From Acanthornis magna (Eukaryota; Chordata; Aves; Passeriformes; Acanthizidae), in assembly GCA_036785705.1 (NCBI GenBank), contig JAWUZG010000032.1, positions 14,712,001 through 14,776,000 on the forward strand: DNA of 64,000 bases, in the 5' to 3' direction. Positions within the stretch are counted from its first letter, which is position 1, and every line of letters starts with the position of its first letter. This document shows, piece by piece, positions 52,601-61,600 of the stretch. A program made the translations under genes and the position numbers. A model generated the notes under the pieces. That model made no database searches. It worked only from the letters and a program-made list of their open reading frames with translations, and was not told the DNA's origin.

Positions 52601-55600
52601 TGGCTAGTTAACTCCAGTTTGAAAGCACTTGGCCCTCTACTTCTTTTTCCATACTATTATTCTAAGCAGACAAGGAAGATATTTTATTAAAATATATTAA
52701 GGCCTGTCAGAGGTAATCACACTTGCAGCAGAATCGAATTGCCACCATTTGCTTTACATGCACTTTTGTTTTAAAAGCTATTTTTGTTCCTCCTCCTATT
52801 GATCTGTGGGTTTTTCTCTATGAACAGAAGAGCTGGTCTCTGCCCCCACCTTGCCAATAAGCACATCAGCAGTTCTGGTTCTTCTGTTCTGAAGTGCCTC
52901 CCTTACCTGCTCACCCTCATCCATCCCCTTCCTGCTCACTTTTAGTCACATAATCCTGGCTCCCCCCAGCTTTGCAGTCAGGCCCTTATAAGCAGCTTAT
53001 ACTATTATGCATATCCCTGGAAAGAAGAAGTAGCCTTGTGCTGCAAAGGGATGCCTGACTGTCAGGTCAGCTGAAGCCTGGGAGTGAGTTGGGAACATCC
53101 TGTGCTAGCAGAGAAAGAGGCAGATTTCAGTTCAGCCAGGCAAGGAGACAGAGCCTGCAAGAAGAGATGCTGACAGTGAGGTTTCTCTACCTCCCCATGA
53201 AGTGGCTCCACCAGCAGCAGCAGCAGCGCCCGCAGGAGCAGGTGCTGGAGCTGCCTGCCCAGTACCAGCAAAATCTGGCTGGAGATCCAAAAGATCACTG
53301 GAAGGTTTGGAAGAGCTGCCAAGAAAAGGAAGAGAGATGTTAAATACTGAAGGAATTTGCTGTTTCAATCGATTTTTTTTTTTAAAGTCATGACTGGATT
53401 ATAAAAATTAACCTTGGTTTGGATGAAATAGAGACTTTTTTTTTCAGGCCTTAGGATTAGAGCAGTGGCCATAAGCACCTCTAATGAAGTGAGTCTCAAG
53501 AATATGTTACAACCTTGACTTACTTCCATTTCCTGATAATGACATTGCAACAGATCTACAACACTTACAATTCTTTAAAAAACCCAAAAAACCCCAATCT
53601 AAAACCAACTAACCAAACCAAAAGAAACCCCACCACAACACCCAAAACAGAAAATGCAAAATCCCAGGTGGTTCCTAAAAACAGAGAAAATAACTGCTGT
53701 GACTGAAACCAGCACCATTCTACTTTCATATTTTACCATGCCATGTCTGAAAGCAAGAAACCTGCATTTCCAGGCAATAAACGGACATTAGGTGGAAGAG
53801 AATTGTCAAAATTTCTATGAGTTAAGCCAGTCAGGTATTTACTTAGGAAACCAGATCTTGTTCATCTCGAGCATTTAAATAACAAACAATAAAAGCTTTT
53901 TCTTCAGTGAAGTTCTTCACTGACACTTAAATTAGTTACATTTTACAGACTTTTGGTTGAAGCTTAGAGTTTTTACATCTTTAGAGTTCAACCTGTTCTT
54001 TCAGTGAGCAACAGCCCTTTGTTCTGGTTTTGACTTGAAAGCAAGGTTCAGATTTTCTCATAGGTAAAATGTTTATTTTTTATTTTAACCTTCCGAAGTT
54101 CATTATCTTTATGCTTGATTAACTGATTTGAAAAGCAAGAAAAGGGAATATTGAGTAAGCAGTTTTAGAATGAGAATCCTGAAGGTCAGCAAAGACTCAA
54201 AGACTACTCTGGATTAGCACATTATTTCAAGTCTATTCAATTACAAATTTCTGCACAGCATTTTTGGGGGGGGGGGCTGGGTGGGTGGTTTTTGTTAGAA
54301 TTTACTTGTGATCCATAGTGGCAGAAAAATGTAGCTCACTGAATACTGATGTACACTGCCTGTAAAATAAGCATGCAAGCCTTTCATGCAAGCCTCCTGT
54401 TACAAATATGACTTTGGTACCTACATGAAGCTCAGTGACTTAAATATACTTTTTAACTTACCTGACTGGAGCAGCTGTAGATGGAGTTGCAAAAAGATCA
54501 ACTGGAGGAGATGTATCAATAGTTTTTGCTGGAGTAGAACTAGGAGATGTAACAGTTGTGGCTGGAGAAGACTGGAGAAATATTTTAAATATACATTCAA
54601 TATACCAGCATTTCTGCACAACCAGCTCATGCACTGATGCACATACTTTAAGAACCCAATTTTGACATCAGGTCTTTTTATTGTGAGCTGTTCTCTCCTT
54701 TGAAAGAATTTAAGGAAGACTGGGCTAAGTTTTCAGATGGTAGTAGAGGCAAGAAACCTCAAAGTGACTCCAAAGAAGGAAAAAAGTTTCTACAAGGTTA
54801 ATTCTACAGAGATTGTCTGCATATCTGTCAGACTCTTCATTTTGTCTATGGAATGAAATAGTTGTTTGTCCACAACAGCACCTAAGCACTTTAGCCACAG
54901 AAATGGTGAGAGAAGAGAAATGGTTAGAAACTAATTATAAGTGTGTTTGTAAACCGTCAGAAGAGAGTTTAAAGAGCCATCAACAGTGCTCAAGGTTAAG
55001 TCCTTGGGAAGATACAAAAGACAGCTCAGCCTATGATTTTGCTTCATTAGCTCCTCCACTTCTGGATAAAGATACTTTAAGTATGGCAAGGACAGACACC
55101 CAGGAGAGTATATTGCAACTCCCCTGTGAACCTGAAGACTCAAGTTACCTTGTAGAGTGTCAATTTAATTCTAAGCATCTCACATGCTAGAGAAATCCTT
55201 TTCTTAACAACTGAAAACAAGTCCTAATTTTAATACTGTCTGCCATTCTGACCACTTCTAACAAGGAAAAAGAAGGGCAAATTTGAAGAGATTTTCTTCT
55301 GATTTCTTTTGCCAACCCACCATCATAACTCTAGCAGATGAGTGTAAGCTTTCTAGACTCTCCTCGAAGCTTCAGTAAGGTTTGAGACTATAATGGTCCC
55401 AATCCCTCACATGCATCAAAGGAGGATGTGGTTAAAGCTGTAAGAACACTTTCTGAGCCATCATGTAGCTCTCACCAACTGCTCTTGTATTAAACAGGAG
55501 AGTTGGGGGTTTTTTGTTGGTTTTGTTTGGTTTTGTTGTAGTTTTTTGTAAAGGACTTTTCAGAAAGAAATTGAAGAGCTTTCTCTGGAATCAGGCATTG

Positions 55601-58600
55601 AACCCCCCTACCTTAGATTCAGAAGATTTCATTGAGTTTTTCCTGCACAACACTCATTATGAGACACAGCCATGGCACCTGGCAATGCTCCAGGGATACC
55701 AGGAGCTACTATTACTAACACCATAAAGCTCATTAGTTTATCTGACACTCAAACCAAGGCATTTTCACAGGCAACTCTTGCTTTAAATTAAGGTCAGCAG
55801 TCTCACTAACAAAGGTAATTGCTGAAACTAAATATATTGGATGAAAATTTTCTTCCTTTCTTCATGGCTTCTCACATGAACATGGTTTTAAAAGTGTCCG
55901 AACTTCCTCCTAAAAAGCTGCCGATGGAGTGAATGATTTGGAGGAGAAATACCCTGGAGCAAGTTTCTCAGTGACATGAGGATTAAGATGCAGTGAAAGT
56001 TAAAAAAAAAAAAGAAAAAAAAAGAAAAAAAGAAGTTGAGATAAAAATTTGTGTATCTTTTATGCTTTCACAAGGAGCAATCATCACATCCAGGTGAAGC
56101 TCCTTAGCATCCTTTCTGGTACAAGCACTGCAGCTCTTCAGATCATGCTCTTATGGGGCCATTATTTATAAAGGCATTAAAAGATGCAATTCTGTCAATT
56201 ATGTGGCAAAGACTAAAAAGTAGATGAAGAGATGGAAATTTAACTCTTCACTCCCTTACAATGTTCTAAACCATAACGCCTGAACAAGAATTATCTATTA
56301 TCACAACTGGCAGTATTTACCTTGCTCAGAGGAGAAGGAGCCCCAGATCTAGAAAAAAAAGGGGGTTTTCAGATAAGTACAGTTTCAAAACTATGTTTCT
56401 GGTCATCAAAACTTCTGCAAAAAGACAAAAACCTAACCATGAAAACCTTCTGAAGACCTCTTCAATTGCATGCCCTCTACATTTCTCAAACTTCCATGTG
56501 CCACTTTAGACAAGGAATGCAAATTTTACTTCAAATCTTAAATTAATCTTCTGAGCTAACTGGCATCACAGGATTATTCTGCCTTTTAAATAAGCTCTAC
56601 TAAATGGAGGGAGGGCAGAGATGCATGCAAATATCTTGCTTTGGGACCTACAGGAGCCAGCAGGAAAGTGTTACTGGGGCAAGATGTCACCATATTAGAA
56701 AACCATGCAACAGCAGCAGAACACCACCAATATTGAAACAGTTATCTAACATAAGTCTTCTGAGGATGTCTCAGCACATTTTCAAAGTCAACTTTCTTTT
56801 ACAGAAAGTCAGAGTTACTTGAAAATAACCACATTTAAAAGTACGGAAACAGTGAGTTGGAAAGTTCAAGCTGAAAGTTCTCCCACATGCACAAAAATCA
56901 CACTAACAGTAACTGACAAAGCCTTAATCATAACTTAAAATGCATGTCAGTGCATTTGTTTGCTTTCATTATGAGGTATGAAAATACTGCTACATATTTT
57001 TAGAGCTGCTTTGATCTAAGAGATGAAAGGAGAAGTTGAAGATAAAGCTGCACCAGTATTGAACTAGCATCCATCCCATAAGTAACTTGAATTGGATAAC
57101 TCCTTGGAACTGTAGAACAGATTAGAAGATTTCCAGATCTTCTAATCATAGAAATGACAAAAAAACCCCAAAAAACCTTAATGACTATATACAGAAGCAA
57201 AGAACAATTCAGCTCCATTCAAAGAAAATATCTATTTCTAAGTGCTCAAGCCATCTTAAAAAAATACACATACCCATGCCTGCAAGCAACTGATACATAA
57301 AGGCATGTACTTACCCTTCGCTAAATTGCAAGGAAAGCAACAGTAAAAGAGAAAACAGAGGTTTAGCTTAATCCTTCCTAGACTTAGCCATGGCAAGTAT
57401 CTAGTAGGAAGATGCAAAACCATTAGAAAAGAAACAGATTTTGATGATAAAAGCCTTAGCAGCATGCAGACCCCCAGTTCTTTCTAGTTTTCCTCAATTA
57501 ATTTTACTCCATTTTGGAAAGTGTCTAGTTGTTCTGTGTGTCTTCTCCCCACCAGTAATTAAAGATTGCCATTAAGATGACTTTGCAAAGCAAAGGAAAA
57601 GCCTTGTCTTACTTATTTTGTAGCTAAGTGGGAAAAGGAGGTTGGGGGAGGCAAACTCAAACATCAGCTAATCTCACATTGTCACTATTATGCCTAGATA
57701 GATGGTACAACATATATACCTACTTGTTGCCAGGTTTTTTTCCTTCCAGTGAGTTTAGATGTTGCTCAAGGGTCTCCATAAGACTGCTGGGAGCCTTGAA
57801 AGCAAAGACAAAGATACACACCTCAATGTACTGCAGCGATCTAGCCATACTTTGAAATCCAGCACCAGCTTCCCTGAAGTCCACCATGTGCATGCTCGTG
57901 CAGTTACTTTATTTACATCAGTGTGGAAATAGTGGATTTCCATGCTAGAAGTATTCAGGCAAAGCCAATTTTAAAAAAGATATTACTGTGTCCAGATTTG
58001 CAGAGAGAAAATGTTTACCTCCACTACGCAGCACCTAAAGCCTAAATCCAGGATGTGTTGCTCATCATGATTTAGATCAGTGTCAAACATTGACAACAGC
58101 ACAGGCATCCACAGGGTTAATTTTAAGATTCGTATGTTCAAGGTCACACTTTCAGTTTTGCCTGTAGTCAGACCCCCAACACCTCATTCATGACCAGAGG
58201 GTTGGAAAGCATTTGCAGCCTAAATAAAAAAGTCCTTTCCAATGCCCCCCAGAGAGAGCTACCTTTGGTTGAAGACTCCCAACATCACAAAACCTTACAG
58301 CTGTTCTTCTTAAAATGGTACCCCAGCACAGTTTACTGTGCAGCTATCTCGAAATGCAGAAAGATCACTATTTTAGACATCTATAAAAAATGAAGCTTTT
58401 TCAGGCCTCCCTGATCTTACGTTTTATTTTAAGCAACCTTTCTGTGGTCAGAAGCCAATATCCCCAGGCACTTGCTGTTACAATGGCAGATAGAAAAAGT
58501 AGTTGTAAATGCACACTGGGCTTAGCTACTCCAGTATAAAAATAGAGTCTGAATACGTAGACTCCTAGAAGATCAACAAGCAGGGAAGAAACCCTTGAGA

Positions 58601-61600
58601 GATACAGTAGCATAAAATAATTGAATATTTCATCAGGGTTACAAGTTCATCAGTCCATCAGTCTCTCAACAGGGAATTCTCTTTGTCAGTCTCTTTCAGA
58701 TCAACCAGAATTCCTGATAGCAATACCTATGATGTTTTTCATAAATAACAACTTTAATTTCAGGGCATACATAGTTATCAAAACAAGTCAGTTTGTGATG
58801 CTTGAAAACAGATTATCCACTGCTCTTATACTGAAAACCCAGCTGGCTGGCTAAATCAGATATTTCAGGATGCATAGCACCTGCTAATACCAATGCACAG
58901 CTTAGTGTACTTGCAGTGTCTGCACATTAATTTTAGCATTAAAACCAGTAATTTAACACATGCAGAAATTTAAAATGCTCAAAATAATCTTAAACGACAC
59001 ATTGAGTTTAAATACGTCCCACGTACATATGCAATGAAGAGACATCTTGACCTTGCTGCTTTTATAGGCATATTGATTAATTTTCAATTCATTTGGGCAT
59101 AGTAAGAATTGGTTAAACACAAGTGACCTAATTATAAGAATTCTCCAGCAGCAAGTAAAAGAAGAAAGGTAAAATAAACTAAAAAAATCCAGAGAGACTC
59201 AGATTTCTATGTATTCAAAAAGGCTATATTGTAAGCTATAATTTGTGCGATTTAAACACGTAAGGAAAAGCTGTGTTTAATAAAAAAAAAAAAAAAAAAA
59301 AATCCATGATTTACTGTAACCAGTTACCTCTAGACATTTTAGATAGTTTAGCAATATATTAGTCACAGGTTTCTTAAAAACCAACAAGGTAATACAAAAT
59401 TAATCTTTCGAACAGAACTCAGAGAGGAAGCTTCAGAAAATTTCTACCCAGAGGCAACAATTTGGAAAGAAAATACTATGTGGTAGCCAATTTGCAACAC
59501 TGAACATTGCTTAATTGCTTTAACATTAGACAATCTATCAGTCAGCATTGTGCTGGAACCTTAGATATGGGTTAGGTTCCCCACTAGCTACTAGGGCCAA
59601 AACTCATACTTTAGGAAACGCTAGTAAATAAAAATGAACCAAGATCTTTAGCTGCAAAGATGCTTTCTTAGCCTCCAAAACTTTGCAGCCACCCTGTAAA
59701 GTCCAAAGACGACAACTACCAATGTGAATTACACTACTGGGACCACTTGTCTGGGTTTAACAAATATGTATACACAGAGTGTCAACACAATCAATTTCTT
59801 GCAGAATGCTACCAACTATTGTTATGGCTTCCTACAGGAATTTAGGTATACCATTGATACTACATAGAATTAGGTACTAATTATTAGCTGAAATTCGATT
59901 TTATTATTCACCTTTTAATTATTTCTCTCTGAAACACACTGCCTAGGTTGTACACATAAGCTATACAGCATATTGCAGGTTAGCCTCAGCAAGTGAGCCC
60001 CAAGCAGTCTTAGGGAGAAGAGAGCTATGAGGGACTACCTGAGCAGACCACTGAAGTGGTCAGGAATTTGAATGAGATGTTCATTGTAGATCCCTTCCTT
60101 CCAAAATAACTATTCTTTTGTAAAGTGTTGGCTCATGGGGTGGAAAGGACCACCCAGTAGCAGTAACTAAGGTGTGGCCGAGCGAGTAGGGCACTGACTG
60201 ATAATGCAGAACACGCTGCTGCAACTCAAACAGAAGCAGTTACAAGCGCCACAGAAATTTATAAAGCATACTTCATTAACAGGGTTTAAGGTGATTTCTT
60301 CTGGTTTAAGGACTTAGTTCATGACTGACTGGACTGTGTTAAAAAGAGGCCCTGAGGTACAGAATTAGGAGAACATACCACGTCAGCTATTTCAGGTTTA
60401 GGTCTGGTATTGCACATGCTGCTTTCCTCTGCTGAAAGAGCAGCCAGACTTTATAGCCTCATTGTATCTGAAATCCACAAAGATAAAAACTCTCCACCTT
60501 CTCGTAATGTCTCACTTTCAGGATTTTAAGTGGCATTTAACTGAGAGACACACTATTCTGGTGCTGATTTAAACCAGGCTTTCAAGAGGCCATCAAAAAC
60601 TGCATGAACAAAAATCTGTATGAGCAGCTGGGGTTTGCTGCTGCTAAGTAGTTTGGGCTGCTCTTCTGTTCCAATTTTACTGGCATCAAAACTGCCACAG
60701 GTGAACTCTTCAGCATGGATCTCTTCCTCTAAGTAAATATTCTTTTCACATTAAACACAAAGGAAGACATCTAGGGCAATTTGCAAGTGATACTTAAAAT
60801 GGACCAGCAGCTACAGCACGTTAGGTGGTATGACTTCCTACCAACATTTGCATTCCTTGTGTGCTTTCCTAATTGCAGAACTTTTGACTACAAGAGAAGC
60901 TTACCTGGGTAAGATCAGGGATATCACCTTTGTCGATTCCAACTTGCTGTGGAGATAAAAGAGTAGAAGTAAAACATAAGAGCATTAATCCACTGCAGCA
61001 GGTATTGAGTAGAACTGCTCTTCAAGCTGTAATTCACTCTGTCTTTAGAAAAACACTACGAAGTTAGAAACAGTAGCTACCTTCAACAGTGTTTTTTTGT
61101 TTTCCCCACAAATTAAATATCCATCTAAAATAAAAGGATAAAATAATGGAGCTTGATTTCACACACACAAAACTCATACTCTATACTGAAACACACTGGT
61201 CATGTACTGTTGTCTCAGACGACAGGAAATTAAGGTCTAAGTCTTCTATTAATGGCCCTGTTGCTTCACTGTGGTTCTTCAGAGTGACTGCTAGTTTGGT
61301 TTTTGCAGAAGAAGAACAAGCTCCACTGCACCTCATAATCCTGAAGAATAGTCACTATAACCCCATCCAGAAAAGCTGACCTATGTCTCTAAAGTATTTT
61401 ACTCCCTCAAGTTCAATATTCATATCTGACATTACAAGTCATTAGGGAGTCTATCAGGCTTTTCCATAGATAAGTGAATTAGCAAAGAAACAAACTTTTT
61501 ATGCAGCTCATTAGTGCTGTCCATTATAATGAAGTATGAAACATGGAAAATGTGTACCCTGTGCCAAAGAGCCAACTACCACAAATGAGAATCCAGCAAA

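Larger units (their letters stand above)
49374..53190 (-). other. SNAP91: SNAP91 intron, 3.8 kb
   Basis: It contains an (AAAT)n stretch (49760-49780), a reverse CR1 fragment (about 51350-51535) and two long A runs (51539-51561, 51843-51862). No additional exon was recognised. Confidence 0.75.

Noticed and set aside
60173..60260. tRNA-like stretch with an A-box (TGGCCGAGCGAGTAGGG) and a GAT-containing loop
   Set aside because: No anticodon stem pairing, no B-box in the right direction and no acceptor stem.
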